Shown here in pieces: positions 41,596 to 53,200 of a DNA stretch of 64,000 nt. Position numbers and translations under genes: made by a program. The stretch is from Antedon mediterranea (lineage: Eukaryota > Echinodermata > Crinoidea > Comatulida > Antedonidae): the NCBI RefSeq assembly GCF_964355755.1, contig NC_092673.1, positions 3,291,001 to 3,355,000 of the forward strand, written 5' to 3'. The notes below the pieces were generated by a model that saw only the letters and a program-made list of their open reading frames with translations, ran no database searches and had not been told where the DNA came from. Numbering within the stretch: the stretch's first letter is position 1; each line of letters starts with the position of its first letter.

Positions 41596-44500
41596 TTATA
41601 TCTTGGGTAAAGTGTGAGACCGGAATGGAATGTTACTTCTTTTGCCATAATCTCTTCTAGGTCTGTAGTCGTCTATAAACATATCTGGACTATGTCGTCC
41701 AACAGGCTCTGCTGGGCCATGCTTCCTCAAATACTTTATCTCCTGTTTGTACCTAAAAATAGAAAATGAAAAAAAAAGAAATGGAATCAATGTACAGTAT
41801 TGAATTTGCTCAAGCTGATGATATTTATCAAATTAATGATTAATAATAATACCTAGCTATTCTAACCAAGTCTTTTAGGTGCATTGGTGTCAGAATCAGA
41901 ATAGCCACTAGTAAAGGTAGATTTGCAGTACACCATGGTGCAAACACCTTTCCGGCACGATTCCAGTCCACAACCGGCAAATCAAATGTCAATATTTCGT
42001 TTTCACATGGCTACATGCATATTGATTGGTGCATAGCAGCGTAGAGTGTCATGAAAACTTTGACGTTCTATTTGATTTGCTGGTGCCGGACTGAAACCGT
42101 TGTGATCTTTTACTAGTGTTTAACAATATTGAATTTTAATAAAATATAAAAAAACCCATTTGCTAACCTGGCAACCTCTGTATTAATGTAATCTTGGCAT
42201 TCTGCCAGTTGCTCTTCTAACATTGCATTCTGGGATAGCAGTGTTGCTCTTTCAAGTTCAAGCTCCTCCTGCAATGAATTAATGTAATAAAAAAAATGTA
42301 TATATGGACATGATGCTGTCATTTCACTACCATATTTGGGTATATCACTTCCATATTTGGGCACATCATATTTTTTTTTGTAAAACTTGTTTGATAGTGT
42401 AGACTTAGCTTAAAACCATGCCTTTACCTGTGTGTTCAATGTGAATTCTCTAAGCTGTTTTCTAAGATGGTCCCAACTTGTTTTTTCACCAGACAACCTT
42501 AAACACAACACAATATTACATAATGCTTAGAGTTCAACCATAAATGTCACTTTTAAATACTGAAAACTGCCTTTTTTGTGCTAAAAAACAACTTGAAATT
42601 GGTCATAAAATACATTAAAGTAAATAATGTTAATATACATACCCTTCAGCCATATGTCCTTTTTGAACCAGTTCTAATTTAATCTTCTGTTCATTCACAA
42701 GTTTCTGAAGTCTGGTGACCTCCTGTCGATTGGCAGAATCTACATCTTTTTCCGAGAGACTCAGATCCAGTTCTTCTGGTCCTGCATCGATTTGCTCATC
42801 TTCTGGCATCTCCAGACCTTGAATCTGCTCTTTTAGCCATCTAAGAAAAAGAAATCAACAGTATTTACTATACAACACTATCTTGATGGAAATTGGTGGG
42901 TTGATTCCCTTGCAGCTATCAGAACAGTGGCGTAACGGCTATGAGGTTCACTGGCTAAATCCAGGGGCCTCTGAGCAGTCCATGTGCAACTCCCCAGCGT
43001 TGGAAGGCCCTTAAGAGTGCTAAACCAGGGGCCTTTGCCCTGTGCATTACGCCACTACATCAGAGTCAAAATGTGCAGAAACATATAGTATATACAATTG
43101 AAAGGAGAACTGATGAAAACAAGGGTGCACTAAAAACTGGTCTTGATTTAAAAAAGACAATGTTGCTTCATTGCTCCAGCTGAAACCAGTGGCATAACGC
43201 AAGGGAAAAAGGCCCCTGGTTTAGCACTCATAAGGGGCCCTCCAACACTGGGTAATTGCATTGGGCTGCTCATGCTCTGGGGCCCCATTAGCTCTGGGGC
43301 TTCTGGGTTCAACCAGTGAATGTAATAGCTGTTACGCCACTGACTGAAACCAAATAATGAAAACAAATAAATGGTATACACTATACCTATAAGCAACAAG
43401 AAGCTCCTCATGTTTCTTAGCAATTCTTAGTGATTGGTTCCGGTACGTACGTGCTGCGTTACTCAACTGTTCCTCGCGTTTCTTAAACGCATCTTTCAGA
43501 TCCTTGGACATAGTGTGCACATAGTTTTGAAGATTTCTAACTGAAGACTTTGAATCACTGTCCACAAAGTCCTTGAGAGATACAAAACAAAATAAAGAGA
43601 TTATACTTAGGAGAGATTAGATTATATAATAAAATAATAATGAAATATAACCAGTGGCGTAACACACAGGGCAAAGGCCCCTGGTTTACACTCATAAGGT
43701 GCCCTCCAACACTGGGTAGTTTGGACTGCTCATGCCCTGGGGCTCCTTGAGCTTATGGGCTCCTGGGTTTAGCCAGTGAGCGCTCATAGCCGCTACGCCA
43801 CTGAATAACAAACATTTACTGTATAAGATGCACAATAGGTGTAGAAGGACTCATTGGACGAAAATTGGCTTCAAAATATAAGGATTATATAAATAGGAAT
43901 AACAATTAGAGTAGAACTCATTATTTATTATTCAGGAAACTTCACGTTGTCAAATCTTAAAGGAATTCGACTCTCTGTCTGCACTATGAAACTTGATGAT
44001 GTCATATCACTACCATATTTGGGCAAAACACACTTTTTTGAGGTTTAGATAAAAAATATAAAAAAACAAATTTGGTTTCACTTACAGCTATATCCTCAAC
44101 ATATTTCAGAAGACGTGCTCTGTATTCACCATTTAACTCTCTCACTTGCAGCTGTAACTTACTTGTTGCCATCTCCAACTCCTTGCATTTGTTGCCTGAA
44201 ACCAGTAACTCCTAACAAATGAAATGTAACACATTTAAGCTCTGTCTACACAATCAAACTTGATGTGACAAAAAATGTGATGTGTTCATATATGGACATG
44301 ATGATATCATATCACTACCATATTTGGGCATATCACTACCATATTTGGGCATATCACTAACACATTTGGGCACATCACACATTTTTGTCCAACTAGTGTG
44401 ATAGTGTAGAAAGAGCTGTACAAGTTAAATAATTAAATTATATTGCATTTTTAGTACGGTACACCAACCACTGCTTCATATAAAGAAGTTCATAAGATAC

Positions 44501-47500
44501 TTTAAAAATGATTGAAAATTAAATGTTTTTTATGCCTACCGTTGTTTTTTCTGAAAGTTTCCGTTGCAATTCACGAGAATGCTTTCTTGATGATTGTATC
44601 TCTTTTGCTAAAGACATCCTGAATAAGATTTATATGATGAAACAATTTAAGACAATTAAATCATTTTTGTAACTACTATGCATTTTGGGTAAAGTAAAAG
44701 ATCATAGAGTCCTGCTTTCTGGAAGGTCCGATTTTCAATATGCATTTCAAATAAAGTAATATGAAAGAATATGAAATGTTGTTTAATCTTTAGTGTGATA
44801 ACCAAAATAACAGCAATGGTAGGGACATACTGCTTATTCAGAAATTCTACTTATTTTGTTGACATGCAGAATTTTTGTATTTACATTTTGTTTTCTAGTT
44901 GATCTTGTTGCGTATCATACTCGTTTCTCAGCTTTTCAATTTCTTGTCGGAATTGCTTGTGATTTCCAAACAACTACAAAGAAAATAATTAAAATAGATA
45001 ATGTTTATACTATGAGGTGTGAATGATATATTAAGGAACAGAATCTCTTAATTTAAACTCATCATTTTTGTTGAATTTTGTTGATAAACACAAAATGATA
45101 AAAATGTTAAACTACTTACATTTCTTTCCATTTCTATTCTCTCCTTTTGTGAGGCAAGTAGTTGTGTTGTCTGAAACGATACAGTCATGTATGTTAAGAG
45201 TATTTTTCACGTGTTAAGTTCTGTCTACACTATTAAACTTTTTGTGACCAAAAATGAGGACATGATGATATCATATCACTACCATTTTTAAGCATCACTA
45301 CCATAATTTGGTAACATCACACATTTTTTTTTGTAAAACTAGTTTGATAGTGTAAACAGAGCCTATAAGAATTTCTTGAAATCAAATGGAAAATCTCTAA
45401 GTTGCTATTAAAAAAACAGCTTTAAAAAAATAAACTACAAGTTTCAAATGAGTAATCAATACCTACCCTCTGTTTGTTTGAGTTTAATCCAGTGACTATA
45501 CCACGAATCCTTTCAAGATCACTTCCTCTATTACCGTCTAAGCTGTCAGCTTTCACTAAGTTGTCTGTCTGTTTCAATAGTGTAGCTCGCGCATTCACAA
45601 GATTCAGCAATTCAAGGCCTAACTCCTCATTACGAGCGACCTGTACAAACGATAATGCTAATTCTTAAGTGTACACAATGGTAAGCGTTCAAATATCCTG
45701 AAAACAGTAGCTGTATTCACCAATCCACTTGTTTTAAAGCAAGATTTTCCCTTAAATACTTTTTTTAACTCAGTTTTTCACTTAAATTCGTAAATATTTT
45801 GGTGTTCACGTACAGTAAACAGTAAATTTTCCTTAGTGTTTTCCTTAGCCTAAGTGTGAATGTTGAATAAGACCACAGGTAGATTAGCAACACTAGGGGT
45901 TTGCAAAGATTTTTGTGATAGTATGCCTATTATGTCTAAAGTGCTGGTGCATAGGGATGCAGTACTGCAGTTGCCTATTATGTCTAAAGTGCTGGTGCAT
46001 AGGGATGCAGTACTGCAGTTGCCTATTATGTCTAAAGTGCTGGTGCATAGGGATGCAGTACTGCAGTTGCCTATTATGTCCAAAGTGCTGGTGCATAGGG
46101 ATGCAGTACTACAGTACAAGTATTGTATAGAAAATCAGCCTACCTCCTTGTCATGTTCTTTCATCAGCGTAACATGGTCAGCCTTGAGGGCGACATATCG
46201 ATCAGCTAGCTCCTTACGCTGTATCTCCATCTCATTCAACTGTGACCTGTAATAATCCTGTTCTTTGTTGGACTTGTCAAACTGCCATTTCATAGTCACC
46301 AACTCATGCTCAAGAGCTAGTACCTTGGGGAATAAATATGAAATGAATAAATTAGTGTAGTACGTTATAACACCTAATCAATGACATGGTTACCATAGTA
46401 CAGATTGCTTTACTGATCGAAAAGCAATTCACATATCAATAGGATATTAACAATAGAACCTAACAAAGTGTCCCTGGGATAGGGGTGTTCCCGAATAAGT
46501 ATAAGTCGTTATCTCTGAACCGTCCTATAGCCACCACCAGGTAGGCTTACTTCATTAAGGCTTCTATGAATGGATGTACTTGTTGGGGTCAGGGACGCTA
46601 GTAGACCATACCCAGTACCGTTTTGATTACGATCAATCGGGAAATTACCTCACGTCGTACACCATATTTTCATTCATTTTTTTTACAGGAAAGTATCCCC
46701 TTAATAGGGGTGTCCCAAAGTAGAGGCTCTACTGAATATTCATTATGTTTAAATTATATTTTTCTAATTTAATACCTTATTTGTCAGTTCATATTTGTCT
46801 TGTTCAACTCTTTCTTTCATTCTACTATTTTCCACTCTATACTCAACCAGCATTTTCGAAGCCTGTGTACACAAAAATACAAATAAAAGTAAATACACTT
46901 TAAAGCTCTGTCTACACTATTAAACAAGTTTAACAAAAAAAAGTGTGATTTGCTCAAATATGGTAGTGATATCCTCAAATATTGTAGTGATATGACATCA
47001 TCATGTCCATATATGGGACATCACATTTTTTTGCCACATATTTGATAGTGTAGACAGTGCTTTGTGTGTTGCCAGTAAATCCATTAAAATATATTTTTTT
47101 TAAATAAATGTACACTGACCTTTAACCTATCTTCATCAGAGTTAATAAGTTTACTTGTTAGATCAGATTTAGCCGATGCCAAATCATGCAGCCTGCCCTC
47201 TATCTGCTTTAGCTTCACTTTCAGTTTTTCATTTTCTGATTTAAGATCAAGCTGACAAAACAAAAATTATTTTCACTTGGAATATTATATTACACATAAG
47301 TTAAAAACATTTTCCAGAAAACAATTGAAAGGCTGGGAGTATTTTCAAATTTCCTGATCTCTGATTGGTTATGCAGTGTTCGTATTGTAAAAAGTACATG
47401 GAAATATAAATATGTATGCATATAAAAATGCTTTTGATTTGCTTAAATGAATTTGCTTAGTGGAAAATGGGGGATCCCCAACATTACAATCATTCCTCCA

Positions 47501-50500
47501 TGGTACAGTTAGTGGTTAAAACAGTGGAACCGTAATCGGCAAGGGCTTCAGCCTTACTCGCTCCATGGTTCTGGTGGTAGAATGAGTCTTTTCGGATAAG
47601 GCCTATAAACTGTAGGTCCAGTGTACACATCTGGCTGATGTGCACTTTAAAGATTAAGAACCTAGTACATCTTTCAAGACGAGTAGGGCGGTTACCCTGG
47701 TGTACTAGTATACACACAGCCACTGTCACACACAGCCACTGTCACACACAGACACTTAATTCATCAAGAGGCCCAACCCTCTATGAAAAAGGTGAAATAA
47801 AAAAAATAACATGTACATACTTGACTTTATCAAACGTTTATTAATTTGAAAGAAATATTTACATTATCAGTAGTGAGACTTCTGTGCTTCATCAGCAGCT
47901 CATCACTAGTCAATGAGGAAGCGGTAGCCATAGCAACACCTTTTGTTGTTCCATTCAAGATCTTGGTACGGTATTGTGTCAGTAAATCCTACAATGCATA
48001 ATATCATAAATATATAATAATCATCATGAAAAACAAATCAAAGATACTGAACATGATTGAAGAACATAAGAGAAAAGCGGAGCCGGAGAAAAAAAGAGAG
48101 AGTAACACAAGATATAAGAAGTATCTAAACAAGTGGAAGAAGAAAATGAAAGTAGTAAAGGATGATGGAGAAAAAAAGAAAAACGAAGATAAAACAAGAA
48201 ATGAGGATGAAATATGGAGATAAAGTAGGAAAGGAAAAAACAATTAAAAAGCAATTGTAATAATTGGTAACAGAAGCGCAAACAAATATTTGAAGAAACT
48301 AAAATGATAATAAATCTCACCAATGCTTGTCTGGTGTTTATGATTGGGAAGTTCCTGACTCGTGAGAACTTGGCAGCCATTTTGAGTACTTCTGTCAGAG
48401 TTGTTTGTGGTTGAGAGCACGATTTTAAATTAACCATCACCTTAGTCAGACAATTCCCTCCTAAGATGTCTTCCATCAATGAGGTCACAATTGAATCACT
48501 GTAACAAACAAACATAAATATACAACCCATTATTTTTTAAATATTTTTTTTATGTCCAATAGTAAATTAACCACTGTCCTATTAGATAGGTGGTAATCCC
48601 CCTGACACAGGGGCTATTTTGTGAACCAGTTCACCAGTTCACCCCCTACTCGTCTCGAATGATGAACTCGGTTCTTTGAAGTACACATGGACAAACTGTT
48701 TACACTGGACCTAGGGTTTATTGTCCTTATACGAGACGACTTGTTCCACCACCAAAACTAGGAGCGAGTCGGTCTCGAACCTTCGACGATAATGTTGGCT
48801 CTCTAGGTAAAGTAAGCGGCGCCCTTGCCTTAACCACTCGACCATACGACTCGCTTTGTTTACAATGGTTTTGACTGTATACAACAGATCTTGTACAAAT
48901 TATCAATAAAAATTAATAAAAGCTTTATTGCTTTCGTGAAATCCTACTTGCAATTTAGCAATGCTTTCTGAAATTCCAACAATTAATAAATATAAACAAT
49001 ATAATATAATTTTTTACCTGTAGGTAATAATCCTGTTTGCCGTTTGTTGTTCTGCAAGTGACGTGACCAGATTAGCTAGGGCGTAGATTGATTTGTTGGT
49101 ATTAGTGCCCTCTCTAATCTTCACCTGCTGTGAATCCTGGGATAGCTTGTCAGCTGAAGGTAAATCTACAAATGTGAAAGATGATTGGCAATCTCCAATC
49201 TGAAAAGAAATTTAAACTTTTTAATACGGAGCTTTCAATTTGCGCCAACTTAAAGATATATTGTCCCCCTAAAAATTTTTTTTTAAATATGCCATTTTAA
49301 TGTCACATAATAGTTATTCACGTTGACCCACCAGGATCGAAAAAAAAACAAATTATTTTCCTGAAAAAAAATGTAATTTAAAGCTAAAAATACCTAAATT
49401 GCCTGTCAGGAGAAGTGAATAACTTGATTAAAACTGCAAAATGGCCCATTTAAAGTCTGATTTTATTAATCTTCATTTTTCATGTTTTTGGGGGACAATA
49501 CATTTTTAAATAAAAAATGTATGTCAGCTATAAGAATTCCCAGCCTATATTTAAATAGCAAAAGCAATCATAATCATGATTTAATTAGTAAGTTTGTAAC
49601 AGCATTTTAAATAATTTCGTAAATATTTACTAACCCCAGAAATATGTAATTTTGTGATGATTGTCGCTTTACGATGCGTTTGCCCAAAATCTGTCTCTGC
49701 CCTGATTCGTCGTTCAGAGGCTTTCTTTAGAACGCTCTCTGCTTCTTTTGATGACTGAAGTGGAACTGAATTGAGACCCTAAAAATAGAAACAGCTAGGA
49801 CTTTTAATGTTTTAAATTCATTTTTATTCATTTGACCAGCATAAAATCAATACAATATTTTTTTAAAATTAGTCACCTATCCCTCATATAATTTTTTTTA
49901 AATTTTCTAAATATATGTTTTCTTTTAAATATTCAGATACAATTAAATGCATTCCTTGAAGGTTTATTGTCTTTGATAGTCATTTCCACTTTTATATAAT
50001 TACATTTAAATTTAAATAAACTAATTTTACACTGCGTTTATAATCACTTAATTTATAAAGGGCAAAAACTTGAGTATCAAAATATTTTTGTATATTTTTT
50101 CATCACACACACGTAATGTGCGATGTCGTTTTAGAAATTCCTTTGTGCCAAACTCATTCATATTTTTAACACTGGTGTCTCTAGAATGTAATTTACGTAC
50201 GTTTTAAACCTTTTTAATTGACTGTTTTATACTTTTACATTTGTTTTCATTCGTTCTTCCGTTTTATATATGTATCTTTTAATCGGATTTGCTGACAACC
50301 GACATTTCTTTGTTTTTTACGATGACAAATAAAGTTTCTTACGTCTGCTTACATCATATTTGTAACTTTTTTTCATAGATTACATCATGTTAAGAGTGAC
50401 AATAAAGTATTTACACAGATGCTGCGGTTTGTTTTTTACTTACAGACACATGATAGCCATATTCTGGTGTGTACTTAATGCTGACATCAATCAATTGGTG

Positions 50501-51822
50501 TGATTGTTGGCTATGATGTAACAGATCATTCACGTTCTCATTAACCACTTCAAACATCTCAATATTCAAACGCATTTGAGAATAATCTAAAAAAATGAAA
50601 ATGTTTAAATTAAATGTTTTTTGACAATGTTATACTTGTTGCATATTGTAAAATGCTGCAGAATATAAACTTCCTACAAAAAATATAATATATTATTACA
50701 ATACGAAAATAAATATCTGTTTATATTACTTATTGTGTATATTACATATTGTGTATACTGTTTACGGAAACCATTTTGTTTTTGATGATGGTTGAAATTA
50801 TAATAATGAATAATATTATTATAATAATGGATGATGCAGATGAGAGATTATGCCATGACAATGGTTATAAAAAAGAGGATAATGAAGTAGATGATGAAGA
50901 CAATAAAAATTATGATAAGAATAAATAACATATGAACATTTTTTCTAATCACAATTTACAACTCCATTCCAAAACATTTGTAATAAGACTTTGTTTATGT
51001 AGAGCATCTTGTGTACATGTTTGTCTTGTCAATGGGATTGCCACCTTTAGGAAGGTTAGTGAATGAATTCGCTTGTGGTTATCCTTGGCAATTTGCCTAA
51101 ATATATACATTAAATTAAAATAATATAGGCTGTAAATTAGATGATGAGATGTGAATTGACAGATGATTTAAAAAAACTATCTTACCAATCCGAGAAGTCT
51201 CAAACACTTCCTCAATGAGGAGCTGAACGAGGCCAGGTGCTTGTCGGTCTTCACCGTATATTGTGTAGGTTTTACCAGATCTCCCTTCTCCAAAGCACAT
51301 GACAGCGCAGTTAAAACCAGCCATAAACAGCTCCATCATTGGTTTGATAGATCCACTAAACACTGCATGATTACTGATCTCTGGGTCATATGCAGCGTTA
51401 AACCTAAATTGTAAACAAATTGGTATCAAATAAATTAAGCACTTTTTTAGTCATGTTTAAAAACTAAAATATTATCAAATTTGCCACAATGTTTAGAAAG
51501 ATTTTTACTCCCTTTTTTTTGGCTTAGTTAGTTGCTAAGACTGTAGGTATTTGCAGAGAGCTGTGATACTTATGTTTTGCAGAGCGACCCTGGTGTAACT
51601 ACTTCTTGGCCAATTGGTTAGAAGTCGCAATAGAGGGCCTAGGCCTAGACTGTCCTATTTTTTTTAAATCTTGGAGTGGAGTAGGATTCATTCACAATCA
51701 CATGTTTACCTGTGGCTAAAATTGTTGGTGTCAGAAAATGTGAATCCATCTCGCCTTTGAAGATTATCAACTCCTTCTCCTCTTAATTTTGGTCGTATTC
51801 TAGCAATTACTTCAACATCCAT
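41596..51822 (-). CDS. CCDC78: CCDC78 orthologue with kinesin-like motor domain and long coiled coil
   Basis: Twenty coding exons join in phase to about 910 residues: 51710-51822, 51186-51403, 50444-50586, 49635-49778, 49018-49199, 48321-48498, 47863-47988, 47120-47251, 46776-46862, 46144-46323, 45467-45640, 45120-45170, 44885-44973, 44540-44618, 44086-44211, 43387-43571, 42643-42840, 42428-42497, 42168-42268, 41596-41752. Residues 1-~325 follow a kinesin motor: MDVEVIARIRPK, FNAAYDP, P-loop FGEGRSGKTYT, a neck-proximal LMEDILGGNCLTKVMVNL. Switch motifs are unlike active kinesins: GQTHRK where SSRSH is expected and DLPSAD for DLAGSE. The rest is coiled coil. The blocks NAARTYRNQSLRIAKKHEEL-LVAYR and RYKQEIKYLRKHG match vertebrate CCDC78. 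CCDC78 acts in deuterosome-dependent centriole amplification in ciliated cells. The start is placed at the first Met; an acceptor directly before it indicates a noncoding first exon. Confidence 0.88.
41851..41892 (-). other. Possible alternative CCDC78 first exon near the 3' end
   Basis: ATGCACCTAAAAGACTTGG opens a short frame (MHLKDLVRIA) that ends in AG at a GTATTA donor in the same phase as the last CCDC78 exon. It could start a short transcript. It does not fit in phase between the previous exon and the last one. Weak evidence. Confidence 0.2.
41907..42118. mobile_element. Inverted-repeat (MITE-like) element
   Basis: CACTAGTAAAGGTAGATTTG at the left against CTTTTACTAGTG at the right; inner GGCACGATTCCAGTCC pairs loosely with GGTGCCGGACTG. 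About 210 bp, in a CCDC78 intron. Confidence 0.55.
42294..42413. mobile_element. MITE family A, half copy
   Basis: Only the right part remains, from ATATATGGACATGATG to GATAGTGTAGACTTAGCTTA. Confidence 0.8.
42923..43052. mobile_element. hAT-type MITE, copy A
   Basis: CAGTGGCGTAACGGC at the left, GCATTACGCCACT at the right. CAGTGGCGTA ends are typical of hAT-superfamily elements. Inner GC-rich blocks CCAGGGGCCT recur in the next two copies. Confidence 0.8.
43187..43344. mobile_element. hAT-type MITE, copy B
   Basis: CAGTGGCATAACGC / GTTACGCCACTG ends, with inner AAGGCCCCTGGTTTAGCAC and GCTCATGCTCTGGGGCCCC. Confidence 0.85.
43652..43802. mobile_element. hAT-type MITE, copy C
   Basis: CAGTGGCGTAACACAC / GCTACGCCACTG ends; inner GGCAAAGGCCCCTGG and CTGCTCATGCCCTGGGGC. 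Three copies lie within 0.9 kb on either side of one CCDC78 exon. Confidence 0.85.
43972..44048. mobile_element. MITE family A, truncated copy
   Basis: CTCTCTGTCTGCACTATGAAAC then ATGATGTCATATCACTACC; right terminus missing. Confidence 0.7.
44235..44417. mobile_element. MITE family A copy
   Basis: TAAGCTCTGTCTACACAATC / GATAGTGTAGAAAGAGCT; three CATATTTGGGCA-type blocks. Confidence 0.9.
45216..45365. mobile_element. MITE family A copy
   Basis: TAAGTTCTGTCTACACTATT / GATAGTGTAAACAGAGCC; CCDC78 intron. Confidence 0.88.
45924..46115. repeat. 48-bp tandem repeat, four units
   Basis: GCCTATTATGTCTAAAGTGC, TGGTGCATAGGGATGCAG and TACTGCAGTT recur four times with very few differences; the last unit has TCCAAAG and TACAG changes. 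It is 48 bp, divisible by three, so it is open in several frames, but it lies in a CCDC78 intron and no splice sites fit. Confidence 0.95.
46487..46653. mobile_element. MITE family C, partial copy
   Basis: Right end CAATCGGGAAATTACCTCAC and body GGTAGGCTTACTTCATTAAG / AGTACCGTTTTGATTACG match the complete element at 27.18 kb in inverse orientation; left end lost. Confidence 0.75.
46900..47064. mobile_element. MITE family A copy
   Basis: TAAAGCTCTGTCTACACTAT / GATAGTGTAGACAGTGCTTT; CCDC78 intron. Confidence 0.9.
47490..47790 (+). repeat. tRNA-derived SINE
   Basis: A tRNA-like head (CATGGTACAGTTAGTGGTTA), a body with GTAGGTCCAGTGTACACATC and AAGACGAGTAGGGCGGTTAC, and a CACACAGCCACTGT tail repeat. 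The body blocks recur inversely at 48.59-48.85 kb. Confidence 0.65.
48590..48855 (-). repeat. tRNA-Ser-like SINE
   Basis: On the minus strand GCGAGTCGTATGGTCGAGTG, GTTAAGGC and GAAGGTTCGAGACC form a tRNA-Ser-like head whose acceptor ends (GCGAGTC / GACTCGC) pair perfectly, but the anticodon arm does not fold well. The body then has CCTAGGTCCAGTGTA and GAGACGAGTAGGGGG, as in the + strand copy at 47.5 kb. Confidence 0.7.
49250..49509. mobile_element. MITE family B copy 3
   Basis: TTAAAGATATATTGTCCCCC at the left and GGGGGACAATACATTTTTAA at the right are inverted; a second GTCACATAATAGTTATTCA block matches copy 1. In a CCDC78 intron. Confidence 0.85.
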
Positions 51823-51844
51823 TTTCTGTAATCAAATACAAAAA

Positions 51845-52290
51845 TTATTCCAGCACCCGGACCTAGGCCTAGGCCTAGTCAAATCTACTTCTACTACCAG
51901 GCCTAGGCCTCCTAGGCCTATATGTATAGGCCTATATAGGCCTAGCTCGAACTATACTACTAGGCCTCTACTACTAGGAGGCCGCCACCTGCAAGCAGGC
52001 TAGACTAGCTAGGCTAGGGTAGGGAGGGTCCCGGAGGCCTCCTACTTATTACTAGGCCTAGGCCTAGCTAGGCCTGGCCCTAGTAGGTAGCCTTTTTATT
52101 GTAAAATATAAGAAAAGGCCTAGCCTAGCTCTATATAGGCCTGGGACCTAGCCTAGCCTAGAGGGCCTAGCCTATAGGCTAGTAGGATAGCTAGCAGGCC
52201 TAGCTAGGCTAGGCCTAGGCCCTAGGCTAGGCCTAGCTAGGCCTACTAGCTACTAGCCTAGGAGTAGGCTATAAAATAATCGGCCTCAGC
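51845..52290. repeat. AGGCCTA/CTAGGC low-complexity tract upstream of CCDC78
   Basis: About 440 bases dominated by TAGGCCTAGGCCTAG-type words and CTAGCTAGGCC variants, palindromic at every scale. It starts about 20 bases upstream of the CCDC78 coding start and is probably part of its first intron or 5' UTR. Confidence 0.8.
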
Positions 52291-53200
52291 TAGCCTATAA
52301 TATTAATGTCACTCTGAGCAACTAAATACACAAAATAAATAAAAACCTACAATTGAAAGAGATATCCGGGCATATCAAACAGATTAAGCTAGGCCTACTG
52401 TAGTCTGTAATCTAATTAAAAACAGCAGAGGAGCATCTGGTTGTCAACGTCGGAGAGAGAGGAGGATCGGATCGGATTATTGATGATGGAGCTGAGAAAA
52501 TTAAAGCAAACTATAGAGGGCTTGTCATTCAGTTTTCTATCTATCTGTCTGTCTTTTTGTGAAAGTTCGAACTCACACTCACCTCAAATCATTATTCGTC
52601 AACAATTTCAAGAACACAATAAGTTGATCCCTACAGAATATGATTGCTAATACCTATGCCTACCGTAAGACCAACAAAGCCATGTTTACATTTGATCAAG
52701 CACTGAAATCAACGCTGGTAATTTATTATCACAACTTTTACTTGTTGTAGGTCAATGTAACATTTTTTTAAAGTGACATTAACATTAACAAAAAATACTT
52801 TAAAATACAACACTCTTTTATTTACAAAATTCATACTGTAGCCTTAGGCCTACATTAATATCATTTATACTGATGAAGGGCTAGTGTTGCCCAAAAGCTC
52901 TGCTAACTTTTCTCTGGTTATTTTACTTTATCGTTTTGATACATCCTGCATACATTTTGTATACGTTTAAAATCGGAAATACTAAGGCCTACCAAAAATG
53001 TTTAAAACGTGTACATATATAGTTATTATATAACGTAAGAAATTCTACAGAATTTTACAAAAGGAATACAACGGTCTAAATTAGATCAATCTTATCTTAT
53101 TGTAATAAAATTTCAGTGTCAATCTGAGATTTGTAAATTCAACAGAAATGAGAACTTGAAGTGAATAGGCGCGTGATTGCGTTCCCCTCAACTCTCCCTT
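52291..53200. other. Region between CCDC78 and the first 3CxxC gene
   Basis: Probably includes the CCDC78 promoter and noncoding first exon. The repeat CTGATGAAGGGCTAGTGTTG lies at 52872-52945 (second copy at 34.89 kb). No gene supported. Confidence 0.4.

Noticed and set aside
45850-46252. Open frames of 67-130 codons on both strands across the 48-bp repeat
   Set aside because: A unit length divisible by three keeps all frames open; no splice sites fit CCDC78 phases.
48024-48530. 168-codon minus-strand frame
   Set aside because: Its first part is the real CCDC78 exon 48321-48498; the hydrophobic rest is intron read-through past the donor.
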